Source of the DNA: Actinomycetes bacterium | Lineage (GTDB): Bacteria > Actinomycetota > Acidimicrobiia > Acidimicrobiales > Acidimicrobiaceae | Assembly: GCA_021799875.1 (NCBI GenBank) | Contig: JAJYZP010000010.1 | Span: forward strand, 1 to 45,068 | Direction: 5' to 3' | DNA: 45,068 bases | Position numbers and translations under genes: made by a program | The notes under the pieces: generated by a model | Told to the model about the DNA's origin: nothing | Database searches by the model: none | What the model saw: only the letters and a program-made list of their open reading frames with translations | Shown here: in pieces, positions 1 to 9,128 of the stretch | Position numbering within the stretch: the first letter of the stretch is position 1 | Layout of the letters: the number at the start of each line of letters is the position of its first letter

Positions 1-299
1 AGATCTCGTTGGCGAGAGGGAGTAGGGTCAATGAGCGTATCGAGGCCAAGCTTTCGTATCGTGCCAAGTACTGCTGCGACGTGACCATGGCTCAGACTGC
101 GGGTGATAGCAAAGCTCTCTTTGAGATTCGTCTTTGGTGCTTGGTTACCAAGCACCTGACGCAACTGGTCGACCTTGTCTGGTGACCAGTGGCTCAAGTT
201 CGCAAGCGTACGAGTCTTGACCTTGCCATCTTCTCGATAACTCTCACGGAGAAGAATAGCTGGTGGCGAGTTACGATTGGGGACCGTCGCCACGTACAT
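1..299 (-). CDS. IS1634-like transposase, N-terminal part (cut by window edge)
   Basis: The minus strand is open from an ATG at 299 to the window edge (99 codons, no stop). The protein begins MYVATVPNRNSPPAILLRES, continues with a K-x-R-T-L-A-N-L-S-H segment, and later has S-H-G-H-V-A-A-V-L-G. This pattern is what I know from the N-terminus of IS1634-family (IS4-like DDE) transposases, which move an insertion sequence by cut and paste. Only about the first fifth of a usual transposase of this family is visible, so intactness cannot be judged. The element end should lie just beyond 299, but I could not fix its terminal inverted repeat. A TATGCT box lies 7 nt before the ATG. Family assignment is from remembered sequence, not a search. 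Confidence 0.8.
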   Translation of the reverse strand, partial: MYVATVPNRNSPPAILLRESYREDGKVKTRTLANLSHWSPDKVDQLRQVLGNQAPKTNLKESFAITRSLSHGHVAAVLGTIRKLGLDTLIDPTPSRQRD

Positions 300-306
300 G
301 CTTACC

Positions 307-312
307 AGCATA
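307..312 (-). promoter_or_regulatory. Candidate -10 box (TATGCT) of the transposase
   Basis: TATGCT on the minus strand ends 7 nt before the transposase ATG at 299. This is the spacing expected for a leaderless transcript starting at the A of ATG. No clear -35 was seen. Confidence 0.35.
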
Positions 313-615
313 TACAACGTCATCGTAGATGTCAAGCCCAAAGCGGATTACTAACTACTTAATCCTGAGAATACATGCCTACAGTAGAGGTCACCAAAGC
401 CAAACGTCCCAGCTCAAGGATCCATTGGGTACGACTAAACACTTGCCAGGGGGGAACTTCGGGCTAGAGCGTCATCAGGCGAGTCGTCGCACTGCAGCCG
501 CTCTGTTCTAGCTAGCCGCTAGAGATCGTGTGGATAGTGGGGCACTGCGGTGCACCTCGCATGACTTTGCAAACTTTAACTTTGGTCGAGGCAGAAGCGC
601 GACGATACAGAGCTA
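313..615. other. Non-coding stretch between IS remnant and pilB
   Basis: About 300 bp without a convincing gene. A 60-codon frame at 329-511 has no ribosome binding site and no recognisable sequence. The outer end of the insertion sequence and the promoter of the pil cassette probably lie here, but I cannot place either. Confidence 0.5.
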
Positions 616-2340
616 ATGGAGGGAACAGCTGATGCGCTAGGAGTGACTCCACCACCAGGTCGCGACCTCTCGCCTCTGAGTCGAGCGCTCATTTTGGCGA
701 GGATTATTGACGAGCCGACGCTTCGATCCGCCTTAGCGGAACAGAGCGCTGCGAGAGTGCCACTGATCCCGTTTCTGCTCTCTCGATCGTTGGTCGACGA
801 GGTTGAGCTGGCGAGATTTATGGCCTCACGTCTGGGCCTTGAGTTCGTCGACTTTGAAAAGGTTCCTGTGGATCAGGCTGCCACCCAGCTGATCCCGGTT
901 CAGATGGAGCGTAAGTATCGAATCCTCCCGATCGCTCTTCGTGACGACAAGATCGTCCTTGCGATGGCAGATCCTACCGACGTGGTAGCCCTTGATGACG
1001 TCCGTGCGCTGACGAGACGCGAGGTGATCGTCGTCACGTGTGCATGGTCGCTCCTCAATAGAGCCTTGGAACGAACGCAACGAATCTCTGAAGAAGCGTT
1101 GGATGTGACGGCGAAGGCCGCCGATGAGGCTGCCGGGGAGAGTGCTATCGATGATCTGGTGTCAGCGGAGATCGTCGATGACGCGCCCATCATCAAGTTA
1201 GTGAATATGACCATCTCCCAGGCGGCCATGGATCGAGCATCGGATATTCATATCGAGCCCTATCCGGGCGACCTTCGGATCCGCTTCCGTATCGATGGCG
1301 TCCTCCATGAAGTGACTCGGGTACCCAAAAGTTTGCAGTCCGGCATTGTGACTCGACTGAAGCTGATGGCGAACCTCAATATCGCGGAACGGCGGGTTCC
1401 TCAAGATGGACGAATCTCACTTCGAGTGGATGGCAAAGAGATGGATCTGCGTTTGGCGACCCTGCCAACGGTAGAGGGAGAGAAGATTGTCATCCGAATT
1501 CTCGACAAGACTCGGGCTCAGCTCTCGCTCGGTGAACTCGGCTTCCTGTCAGAGTCGCTGGTCGTCTACGAGAAGAGCTTTCGTCGACCCTGGGGCACGA
1601 TCTTGGTCACCGGTCCAACGGGATCGGGCAAGTCCACGACGCTTTATGCCACAATTAATATTCTTAATAGCGATGACCGGAATATCATTACCGTCGAGGA
1701 CCCGGTTGAGTATCGACTTCCTGGAGTAAATCAAGTTCAGGTTCACGCGAAGGCCGGCCTCGGCTTCGCCAACGCGCTTCGGTCGATCCTTCGTTCTGAT
1801 CCAGATGTCATCTTGGTCGGGGAGATTCGAGACCGTGAGACCGCGACGATAGCGGTCGAAGCAGCACTTACAGGCCACCTCGTGCTCTCTTCGATCCACA
1901 CCAACGATGCAGCGTCGACTCCCTCTCGACTCTTTGAAATGGGGGTTGAGCCGTACTTGATCGCGTCCGCTTTGGACTGTGTCGTCGCCCAACGGCTTGC
2001 CCGGAGGCTCTGTGACAACTGCAAGGTGGAGCTTCCTGTCAAAGAGAACGAGCTAGTCCTTGCCGGCTGGAACTTCGAGCGTGTGGCGACGCCAAAGAAC
2101 CTCTTTCGGCCGCGTGGTTGTCTGCAGTGCTCCAATACTGGCTACCAGGGTCGCATTGCCCTCCACGAGGTCATGCCCATCACGAGCGAGATGGAGCGGG
2201 CAATTGCCGATTCCTCTCAGACCGATGTCATTCGCAAGCTCGCTCTCGATGGCGGGATGGTCGATATGCGAACGATCGGAATGCTCCATGTTGCCAATGG
2301 AATGACCTCGCTAGAAGAAGTGCTCAGGGTCGTGGCTTAA
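616..2340 (+). CDS. pilB: Type IV pilus assembly ATPase PilB (GspE family)
   Basis: Cytoplasmic hexameric ATPase that powers pilus extension by polymerising pilin. The 574-aa length is normal for the family. Roughly residues 20-150 form the GspE/MshEN N-terminal domain. The core follows with Walker A GPTGSGKST (Lys about 339), the Asp-box/Walker B segment SDPDVILVGEIRD and a His box HTNDA. Two CxxC pairs (CDNC and CLQC) near residues 465-505 are the zinc-binding tetracysteine motif typical of PilB/GspE and absent from PilT. No strong Shine-Dalgarno precedes the ATG at 616; a GTG 13 codons on is an alternative. First gene of a pilB-pilT-pilC cassette. Confidence 0.93.
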   Translation: MEGTADALGVTPPPGRDLSPLSRALILARIIDEPTLRSALAEQSAARVPLIPFLLSRSLVDEVELARFMASRLGLEFVDFEKVPVDQAATQLIPVQMERKYRILPIALRDDKIVLAMADPTDVVALDDVRALTRREVIVVTCAWSLLNRALERTQRISEEALDVTAKAADEAAGESAIDDLVSAEIVDDAPIIKLVNMTISQAAMDRASDIHIEPYPGDLRIRFRIDGVLHEVTRVPKSLQSGIVTRLKLMANLNIAERRVPQDGRISLRVDGKEMDLRLATLPTVEGEKIVIRILDKTRAQLSLGELGFLSESLVVYEKSFRRPWGTILVTGPTGSGKSTTLYATINILNSDDRNIITVEDPVEYRLPGVNQVQVHAKAGLGFANALRSILRSDPDVILVGEIRDRETATIAVEAALTGHLVLSSIHTNDAASTPSRLFEMGVEPYLIASALDCVVAQRLARRLCDNCKVELPVKENELVLAGWNFERVATPKNLFRPRGCLQCSNTGYQGRIALHEVMPITSEMERAIADSSQTDVIRKLALDGGMVDMRTIGMLHVANGMTSLEEVLRVVA

Positions 2341-2393
2341 AGAACCGATAGGCCTATGACCACAAAGGGTGGTAATACGACGGTAGGTGATGA

Positions 2394-3560
2394 GTGACGT
2401 TACTACAATCCGGACAGAGTGAGCAAGAGATGGGCTCTCGGCCTGAGAACTCACACGAGGATGTCTACCCGTATCACGTGAATGAGCTCTTGACGTACCT
2501 TGTGCAACACCGAGGCTCGGATCTGCATCTCTCGGCAGGAGCTCCACCTGGTTTTCGTGTGAATGGAGAGCTGCACCGCGCAGACGACTACCCCCCTCTG
2601 CGACCGCGGGCTCTTCAGGTTCTGATCTACTCCGTCCTCTCTCAGGGTCAACGGGAGCGCTTTGAGGACGCTCTTGAGCTTGACACCTCACATACGGTTC
2701 CCGGCGCCGGACGGTTTCGCCTCAACGTTCTGAAGCAGCGTGGCTCCCTGGGTGCTGTCTTTCGTCACATCCCCTTTGAGATCCTCTCTGCGGAGCAGCT
2801 GGGCCTCCCACCGGTCGTCGCTGGTTTTGCCGATCTACCGCGAGGTCTGGTACTCGTGACCGGCCCGACTGGATCTGGTAAAACGACCACGCTTGCTGCA
2901 GTCTTAGACCTTGTCAATCAGCGTCGGGCTAGTCACATCGTGACCGTTGAGGATCCGATCGAGTTTCTACACCCGCATAAACGCTCCCTCGTCGACCAGC
3001 GGGAGGTCGGCGTCGACACTAAGTCTTTCGCAGAGGCGCTGAAGCACGTCCTACGTCAAGATCCGGACGTGATCTTGGTCGGTGAGCTCCGAGATCTTGA
3101 AACGATCTCTTCGGCGATTACTGCGGCGGAGACGGGCCACCTCGTGCTCGGGACACTGCATACCCAAGACGCTCCGCAAGCGATCGATCGGATTATCGAT
3201 GTGTTTCCAACGAACCAGCAGCAACAGGTCCGTATGCAGTTGGCAGCGTCGATCCAAGGGATCGTCACCCAACAACTCCTAAAGCGCAGTGATGGGCGAG
3301 GGCGTGTTGCTGCGGTGGAGGTCTTGGTGGGGACTCCAGCTGTTCGTAACCTGATTCGAGAGGGTAAATCTCATCAGCTCTACTCGGCAATGCAGGCCGG
3401 TGCCCAATTTGGCATGCAGACCATGGACGCTGCCCTGGTTGAACTCGTCTCCAAGAAGCAGATCACGCTCGCAGAAGCCCTCGCTGCCAGTTCAAATCCA
3501 GAAGAGATACGCCGACTCGCAGGTTCGGGAGGTGGGTACGTTGGAAACATACGCGTATAA
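2394..3560 (+). CDS. pilT: Type IV pilus retraction ATPase PilT
   Basis: Hexameric ATPase that disassembles the pilus for retraction and twitching motility. It has the compact PilT layout (388 aa): an N-terminal PAS-like domain with the HVNELLTYLVQHRGSDLHLS start, Walker A GPTGSGKTTT (Lys about 163), Walker B DPDVILVGELRD and a His box LHTQDA. It lacks the PilB zinc cysteines. The frame opens with GTG 2394; an ATG at 2430 would remove 12 poorly conserved residues and is possible. It lies 53 bp after pilB, and its last 20 bp overlap pilC, so the three genes are probably co-transcribed. Confidence 0.93.
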   Translation: MTLLQSGQSEQEMGSRPENSHEDVYPYHVNELLTYLVQHRGSDLHLSAGAPPGFRVNGELHRADDYPPLRPRALQVLIYSVLSQGQRERFEDALELDTSHTVPGAGRFRLNVLKQRGSLGAVFRHIPFEILSAEQLGLPPVVAGFADLPRGLVLVTGPTGSGKTTTLAAVLDLVNQRRASHIVTVEDPIEFLHPHKRSLVDQREVGVDTKSFAEALKHVLRQDPDVILVGELRDLETISSAITAAETGHLVLGTLHTQDAPQAIDRIIDVFPTNQQQQVRMQLAASIQGIVTQQLLKRSDGRGRVAAVEVLVGTPAVRNLIREGKSHQLYSAMQAGAQFGMQTMDAALVELVSKKQITLAEALAASSNPEEIRRLAGSGGGYVGNIRV

Positions 3561-4758
3561 GGCGAGAGATCAAGGAGGACGCGTACTCAACGGAGTGGTC
3601 GAAGCCGAGTCGCAGCAGCTCGTGGTCGAGCGCCTGCGCACGATGGGCTACATACCGGTTTCAGTTACCAAGAAGAAGACAAAGTTCGGATCGAACGAGA
3701 TCCACATTCCTGGTCTGACCGATCGAATTGGTGCCAAGGATATAGCGGTCTTTTCGCGTCAGTTTGCGACCATGATCAACGCTGGACTCACCCTGCTCAA
3801 GGCTCTCACGATCTTGGTTGGACAGACCGAGAACCAGGCGTTGTCGAAGGTCTTGGCGCAAGTGCGTACCGAGATCGAGCGAGGGTCCTCGTTGTCGGCT
3901 GCCCTGGCGAAGCACCCGAAGGTCTTCGATCATCTCTTTATTGCCATGATTCGCTCGGGCGAGTCCGGTGGAGTGCTCGACGACGTGCTCATGCGACTCT
4001 CCTCCACCTTAGAGAAGCAGGTCGAGATACGACGTAAGATCAAGTCTGCGATGACCTATCCAATCGCGGTAATGGTTCTCGTCGTGCTGATCTTGACTGC
4101 GATGATGATCTTTGTAATCCCGACATTCAAGAAGATCTTCGCCACACTGCACGGTACACTTCCGCTTCCAACGAGGATTCTTCTGGATGTCTCGCAGATC
4201 TTCGTATCGTGGATCTGGCTTGTCGTCCTCTTTTACATCGGCGCCATCTACGCTTTCGTACGCTTTCGTCGGTCTAAGAGAGGTCGTGAGATACTCGATA
4301 AGCTGACTTTGAAGATCCCGATTTTTGGACGGTTGGCTCATAAGTATGCCATCGTTCGTTTCTCTCGAACCCTTGCAGCACTGCTGCGTTCTGGCGTTCC
4401 GATCCTAAACTCGTTGACCATCACTGCAGAGGCTGCAGGCAACGTTCGTGTCGTGAACGCTATCTCCGATATGGAGGTGGGGGTTCGCCAAGGAGAGCCT
4501 CTTGCGAGACGAATGGCGCTTCACGAGATCTTTCCACCAATGGTGACGCAGATGGTCTCCGTTGGGGAGGAGACAGGAGGTGTCGATGAGATGCTTGACA
4601 AGGTTGGTGAGTTCTACGAGTCGGAAGTTGAAACTATGGTGGCCTCCCTCTCATCGCTGCTAGAACCGATTCTCATCGTGGTCTTGGGCTCAGTTGTGGG
4701 ATCGATGGTCATCGCACTCTACCTCCCAATGTTCAACGTCATTAAGTTGATTCACTAG
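3541..4758 (+). CDS. pilC: Type IV pilus inner-membrane platform protein PilC (GspF family)
   Basis: Polytopic inner-membrane protein on which PilB and PilT act. It has the usual 405 aa with two GspF repeats (about residues 70-195 and 270-395). Hydrophobic segments include the run near VMVLVVLILTAMMIF and a C-terminal pair. The N-terminus ETYAYKARDQGG is typical of the family. I chose TTG 3541 because GGGAGG at 3527-3532 sits 8 nt upstream and the family starts here; GTG 3532 is the alternative. No pilin or pilMNO genes follow, so the rest of the machine must be elsewhere. Confidence 0.92.
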   Translation: METYAYKARDQGGRVLNGVVEAESQQLVVERLRTMGYIPVSVTKKKTKFGSNEIHIPGLTDRIGAKDIAVFSRQFATMINAGLTLLKALTILVGQTENQALSKVLAQVRTEIERGSSLSAALAKHPKVFDHLFIAMIRSGESGGVLDDVLMRLSSTLEKQVEIRRKIKSAMTYPIAVMVLVVLILTAMMIFVIPTFKKIFATLHGTLPLPTRILLDVSQIFVSWIWLVVLFYIGAIYAFVRFRRSKRGREILDKLTLKIPIFGRLAHKYAIVRFSRTLAALLRSGVPILNSLTITAEAAGNVRVVNAISDMEVGVRQGEPLARRMALHEIFPPMVTQMVSVGEETGGVDEMLDKVGEFYESEVETMVASLSSLLEPILIVVLGSVVGSMVIALYLPMFNVIKLIH

Positions 4759-5323
4759 GTTTGTGTCAAGTTGTATCGAGAAAAGCAGTTTTTGCGCTTT
4801 CCGTAAATCCAACAGCAATCAATTTGTACCTCGAAGGTAATCCCTGGCCCAAGGTTTTTTCTCAACGACGAGACAGCGCAGTTGAGGCGAAACTGCGTTC
4901 AAACCTCTCCGTATGCGCTGAATAAGCATAATTTCGCATTGAAGAGGGATGGGTGCTGCGACTTCGTGGGCTCGATACTCGTTTCTCCGAACGATACGTG
5001 TTGCGAAAATGAGCAGTGTGGTCTTCGATGGACTTGTACCGAGATTCGATTCTGCGTGTTGAAGTGGTCAACGGTAGCGAATCCAAGTGTCACTGCGCAA
5101 AGAACTCGAGGATTTGAGATGGAACGTAATCGGAGTTGCATACCTTTACGGTTCGCGGGCCGGGGTGGCGTCAGTGATCCGGGCCAAGTGGTCTTGATCG
5201 GACGTCGATCGGTTCGAGTACCGGGAGCCTACTGTTTCGACGAAAACTTCCTGGCGGGTGTACTACAGTGGTTTCTGGACGTAGTGCTGCGGAATATGCG
5301 AAGGCGTCTCGAGGAGAACTGTC
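4759..5323. other. Non-coding region after pilC
   Basis: 565 bp with lower G+C than the flanks. An open frame at 4882-5445 runs 120 bp into the next gene, is unusually rich in Cys, Arg and Ser, and shows no family resemblance, so I do not call it. The AAAGC/GCTTT arms near 4785-4800 could make only a weak hairpin. The promoter of the flavoprotein gene probably lies near the 3' end. Confidence 0.5.
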
Positions 5324-6520
5324 GTGAAGGCCCGTCCAAAGCTCGTGATCCTCGGAGGCGGGTTCTCTGGCCTTCGTCTTCTTTTCCACCTGCACCGGTT
5401 GATGGATATCACGCTGGTCGATCCTCGGACCACCAGCCTAGTTAAACCAATGCTCGTGGAGGTGGCGCTCACAGGCAAGCCGGTCTCTCACGTTCGTTTT
5501 GAACTTGCTCCGACGGTCCGTCGTCATGGTGCGCGACTCATTCACGGCGCGGCTTTGCATATTGATGCAGATCGGCGCACGGTGACGGTGGCTGGCGGTG
5601 AAGTACTTTCCTACGATTATCTCGCAATTGTGACGGGCGCTGAGAAGGATTACGGAGCGGTCCCTGGCTTAGAAGAGTTCGGTTATTCAGTCTGCGATGA
5701 TGAGCACGCGCCTCGACTTTGGCGTGCTCTTGAGAACTTTACTGGTGGTCCCATCGTCACCGGCGCCGCTTCGAGCGCGTGGGGGACGCGTGTAGCTGCG
5801 CCCAAGCTTCTCGCTGCATGCGAGGGACCCATTGGAGAGGTGGCCTTCATGGCCCATCATGAATTGGCTACTCGCGATGTGTCTCATTCGATTACGGTTT
5901 TTAGTCCGGCCGAGATCTTTTTTGAAGATGTTGGTGCGCCAATCCATGATGTCGTTGGCCCACTACTCTCAGAGGTGGGAGTAGAAGTGCACACTTCGAA
6001 GGTTATTAGTGACGTTGGGGCTGACCACGTCTCCTTCGTAGACGGATCTCAGCTGGAATCATCTTTGAGCGTCATAATCCCGCCGTATGCTGGCCCTGAG
6101 GTCGTTCGAGTGTCCGGGCTTGGCGACGGAGCAGGTTTCTTACCGGTCGACGAGCAGATGCGGTTCCTAGACGATCCGCACATTTTTGGCGCTGGCGATG
6201 CAACGGCTCTCTCTATGCCGAAATTAGGGCATATTGCTGTACATCAAGCGGACCTAGCTGCCGCTGCGATCCGGGAAGAAGTAACAGGCAGTGGTGAAGT
6301 TCCGCCGTACTGCCCCGAGGTTTTTTGCATTATGAATCGCGGAGGAGTAAACGCTACCTTGATCCTCTCCGATTCGCTCTATGGCGGGACGAGAGACCTG
6401 ACTCTCAATGGGCCGATTGCTCACCTGATGAAGTGGAGTTTCGACAGCTGGAGCTTTCATACGCGTGGTCACTTGCCGCCAGAAGCCTTCCAGCGAGCTC
6501 TCGAACTCGTACTCCGCTAA
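5324..6520 (+). CDS. FAD-dependent pyridine nucleotide-disulfide oxidoreductase, SQR/NDH-2-like
   Basis: Flavoprotein of 398 aa. The N-terminal FAD-binding motif is GGGFSG (residues 11-16); the second FAD contact is IFGAGDAT (288-294), followed by PKLGHIAVHQAD. Cysteines at about 124, 166, 330 and 335 invite comparison with the three catalytic cysteines of sulfide:quinone oxidoreductase (two before the second FAD motif, one after it). Type II NADH dehydrogenases share the fold but not the cysteines. I infer electron transfer to the quinone pool at the membrane surface; sulfide as substrate is a guess. GTG 5324 is preceded by GAGGAG 9-10 nt upstream. It stands alone between two non-coding regions. 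Confidence 0.75.
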   Translation: MKARPKLVILGGGFSGLRLLFHLHRLMDITLVDPRTTSLVKPMLVEVALTGKPVSHVRFELAPTVRRHGARLIHGAALHIDADRRTVTVAGGEVLSYDYLAIVTGAEKDYGAVPGLEEFGYSVCDDEHAPRLWRALENFTGGPIVTGAASSAWGTRVAAPKLLAACEGPIGEVAFMAHHELATRDVSHSITVFSPAEIFFEDVGAPIHDVVGPLLSEVGVEVHTSKVISDVGADHVSFVDGSQLESSLSVIIPPYAGPEVVRVSGLGDGAGFLPVDEQMRFLDDPHIFGAGDATALSMPKLGHIAVHQADLAAAAIREEVTGSGEVPPYCPEVFCIMNRGGVNATLILSDSLYGGTRDLTLNGPIAHLMKWSFDSWSFHTRGHLPPEAFQRALELVLR

Positions 6521-7760
6521 CAATGCTCCGGACTAGTTGATTGGTGGCCACGATGAGTCATCATTCGGTCGCTCTCTCGTGAGAGCCGCTACCAGCGTCG
6601 ATACTGAGGGGGTACCAACCCGATACGGTCGATCTTGCAGCCTGCAAAATCCTCACCTCTCGTTCGATGGACGAATCGATAAGGTGCGGTCGTACTGGAG
6701 GTACTTGTGAGGGATCGAAGAAGTTTCTAGCACTCAAATGGTCGATCGCGACAACAGGATGCTCCTGTGTTTCGCTGGTCGCTGGTCGCTGGGTGACACT
6801 GGAGAGAGAATAGCGCATCAGTGAGGACGATTACTTGGTGCCTTCAGGCTATGGGTGACTCGGTCACCGAGGTCCATCTTGGCTGCTACGCTCGGTGCCG
6901 TCGTAGGGAGACCGTTGCACTTTGGCGGATGCGCTCTCTTAGGATCACTACCGAGTTACGGTGAGTAAATTCGGGGCCTCTGGTGCAACGGTAGTCTGTC
7001 GATCTAGGTGATGGCTTGTGTCTGCGCGCGAGCGGTAGGTCGTGTATGGACGATCTCGGAACAGAATTGACTTCTGAACCTGCCGCCTCGTGTTCGGTTC
7101 GTACCTTACGGTAGGGAGATCACTGCGCTCCCGATAGCATGCCTGCGATTCACTGATCCTCGGAGATGGTTATGGCGCACTGAGTTCAGCTGCTCGACGG
7201 TAGTGCGAGGGGAGTATGGCTCCAACGCATTGGCATGACTAACTTTCGAGAACGCTGTGATCCCGGGAGCACCGTGTAGTAGCGAAGTGTCACGCAGAAT
7301 ATCCGCCCCTTAGGCAGATACGCTCCGTGAGCGATCTGAGACTGGACGGTATCACGCAGGTGCCTTGAAGCGAGGTTTCATGTGACTCGACTCGTCAGCT
7401 TTGTGGAGAGTGCATGAAGGGCTCGCTGCACGACTACTCCTGGAATGTCTGTTCGCTACTCCCGTATGGTTCATTCCGCTTAGATTGGGACAGTTCCTTT
7501 AAAAACGCGCTAGAACTGTGGCGGTACGGTGTCCACGAGTTAAGTTTGTTCAAAACTGTGAGCCCTCTTGAGTCAAAGTAAAAAGGTCGATGTTGAGGAC
7601 CGTTGCAACAGCTCTATGCGGAGCGGGCACGACCCGGAAAATGGCTTCAAGGTGAGGAGCCGTTCGCCTGGAGATCGGCTCTGTCTATCCGTTGGTTTGG
7701 TGGCTTGAGGAGTTGAGAGTGTTCTTCGCCCTCGAAGCTGCGCCTGAGCGCTCTTCGGGG
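6521..7760. other. Long region without recognisable genes
   Basis: About 1.24 kb. From about 6840 to 7760 no long frame is open on either strand. A minus-strand frame at 6561-6818 (85 codons) has no ribosome binding site and no known motif. A short perfect inverted repeat GGTGAC-TCG-GTCACC lies at 6854-6868. I looked for tRNA, tmRNA, RNase P RNA and SRP RNA hallmarks and found none. The region may be decayed sequence or hold an unknown RNA. Confidence 0.5.
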
Positions 7761-8852
7761 TTAGCTCTCTGATCGGGGTTGATCTGCGTTGTTGCCATCT
7801 CCACTAAGAATTGTGCTCGCTTCTGCGATCGACATCTCCTCGCCAGGTACGACGAGATCTGACGCCGTGAGATCCTCGTCTGGAACCGGTGTGCCGGACT
7901 CCTTGATGAGCTTCACGAGTTGATGAGCGCACTTCGTGAACGAGGTCTCGTCGTTCGTGTTGAGTGCAACCTCCATTGCGGTATCGAGACCCTCCAAAGC
8001 CGGTCGCAGCGAGGTGGGAATACGGTACCTTCCCTCACCAGCGATGCGAATGACGATTGAGTTCACTGCGTTGAGCGCAGATGGGACCGGAGGAGTGGAG
8101 ACCGCAGTCTGAGGCTCTTTCGGCGTCGCTGGAGCAGCTTGCGCAGAGCCCGCAGCGAGCTCGGCCTTCATCTGTTCGAGTTGGTAGTTGACATCGTTCA
8201 TCGGTGATCCAGCGGCGAGCTGAGCCTCGATATCGTCGGTCGGACCGCCGAAGCTAGGCGCATCGAGAACACCAGAGTTCGAAAGCTCGGTTACCGCTTC
8301 TGACCGTGCCTGCATTTGGGCAACCTTATCTTTGGCCCGGTCAAGCATCAGGTTGACGTCACTCATCTGCTCCGAAAGACCTGAAATTGACTCCATGGCC
8401 TGCGTAGAGGCCTTCGCTGCAGTGTATTGAGCCTTCATCGTGTCCCGCTGAGCTCGAAACTGCTCAACTTTGGCCTGAGTCTGTCGTCCGGTCTCCTCCA
8501 GATGTTTAGCTTGAGTCTGTAAAACTGAGATCTGCTGGTCGAGTGGGGCGATCTGCGCTGGGAGCGTTTGGGCGCGAGCAAGGGCCTGCTTTGCTAAGTC
8601 CTCCTGACCCTGCTGAAGCGCTTGGCGTGCCTGTCCTTGTAGCTTGTCGTACTGGTTTTGGAGTTGGGCTCGTTGGGCTTCGAGACGTTTTTGAGAGGTC
8701 ACAACGTCCGCAATGGAACGCCGGATCTGTGAGAGGTTCTCCATCATTTTTTGGTAGGAGAGGTCGAGCGCCTGTGCCGGATCCTCCGCCTTATCGAGAG
8801 CCGCATTCGCCTTTTGCTGGAAGACCTGTGACATTCGACGAAATACGCTCAT
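7761..8852 (-). CDS. pspA: PspA/IM30 (Vipp1) protein fused to a PspAA-like domain
   Basis: Membrane-stress protein of the ESCRT-III-like PspA family, which binds and stabilises the inner face of the membrane. Residues 1 to about 225 are the long coiled-coil PspA domain, starting MSVFRRMSQVFQQKANAALD and rich in Gln, Lys and Glu. Residues 226-262 are an Ala/Pro/Thr linker. Residues about 264-350 (SIVIRIAGEGRYRI through ASDLVVPGEEMSIAEA) match my memory of PspAA, normally a separate small partner protein. At 363 aa it is about 120-140 aa longer than usual PspA. AGGAG lies 10 nt before the ATG at 8852. Monocistronic, divergent from rodA. Confidence 0.88.
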   Translation of the reverse strand: MSVFRRMSQVFQQKANAALDKAEDPAQALDLSYQKMMENLSQIRRSIADVVTSQKRLEAQRAQLQNQYDKLQGQARQALQQGQEDLAKQALARAQTLPAQIAPLDQQISVLQTQAKHLEETGRQTQAKVEQFRAQRDTMKAQYTAAKASTQAMESISGLSEQMSDVNLMLDRAKDKVAQMQARSEAVTELSNSGVLDAPSFGGPTDDIEAQLAAGSPMNDVNYQLEQMKAELAAGSAQAAPATPKEPQTAVSTPPVPSALNAVNSIVIRIAGEGRYRIPTSLRPALEGLDTAMEVALNTNDETSFTKCAHQLVKLIKESGTPVPDEDLTASDLVVPGEEMSIAEASTILSGDGNNADQPRSES

Positions 8853-9116
8853 TTTCTACGAACTCCTGTGCTTGAGGGGCCAACTCTGCATTCCATCATC
8901 GTAGCTGTACTCGTTGGCATTCTTGACCGTTCTCCATGGACCCTACTGATTCAGATGTCTCCATGGTGCATGGATCATTTCAGGGTTGTGTGCTGCCCAG
9001 ACGGCAGCTCGATGCGCTCAGTCTCACGTTTGGACAGCGCATGGTGTGACTTCATTCCCCTGTCAAACCCCCAGCCTTTGCTGAAACGTAAGAACGACTT
9101 GGTAGGGGGACCAGGG

Positions 9117-9122
9117 TAGATT
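9117..9122 (+). promoter_or_regulatory. Candidate -10 box (TAGATT) of rodA, leaderless
   Basis: TAGATT ends 6 nt before the GTG at 9129, and no Shine-Dalgarno sits at the normal distance. Transcription could therefore start at or next to the start codon. Upstream, TTGGTAGGGGGACC (9099-9112) recurs almost unchanged before nth. Confidence 0.45.
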
Positions 9123-9128
9123 GACTTC

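Noticed and set aside
5195-5235. GGTTCGAGTACC resembling a tRNA T-loop
   Set aside because: The flanking bases do not form a T-stem, and no acceptor or anticodon stem can be drawn.
4882-5445. 187-codon open frame after pilC
   Set aside because: It runs 120 bp into the flavoprotein gene, has an odd Cys/Arg/Ser-rich composition, no ribosome binding site and no family resemblance.
6561-6818. 85-codon minus-strand frame after the flavoprotein gene
   Set aside because: No ribosome binding site, no motif, and composition unlike the confident genes.
6972-7030. GGTGCAACGGTAG resembling a tRNA D-loop
   Set aside because: No anticodon stem or T-arm follows in the right place.
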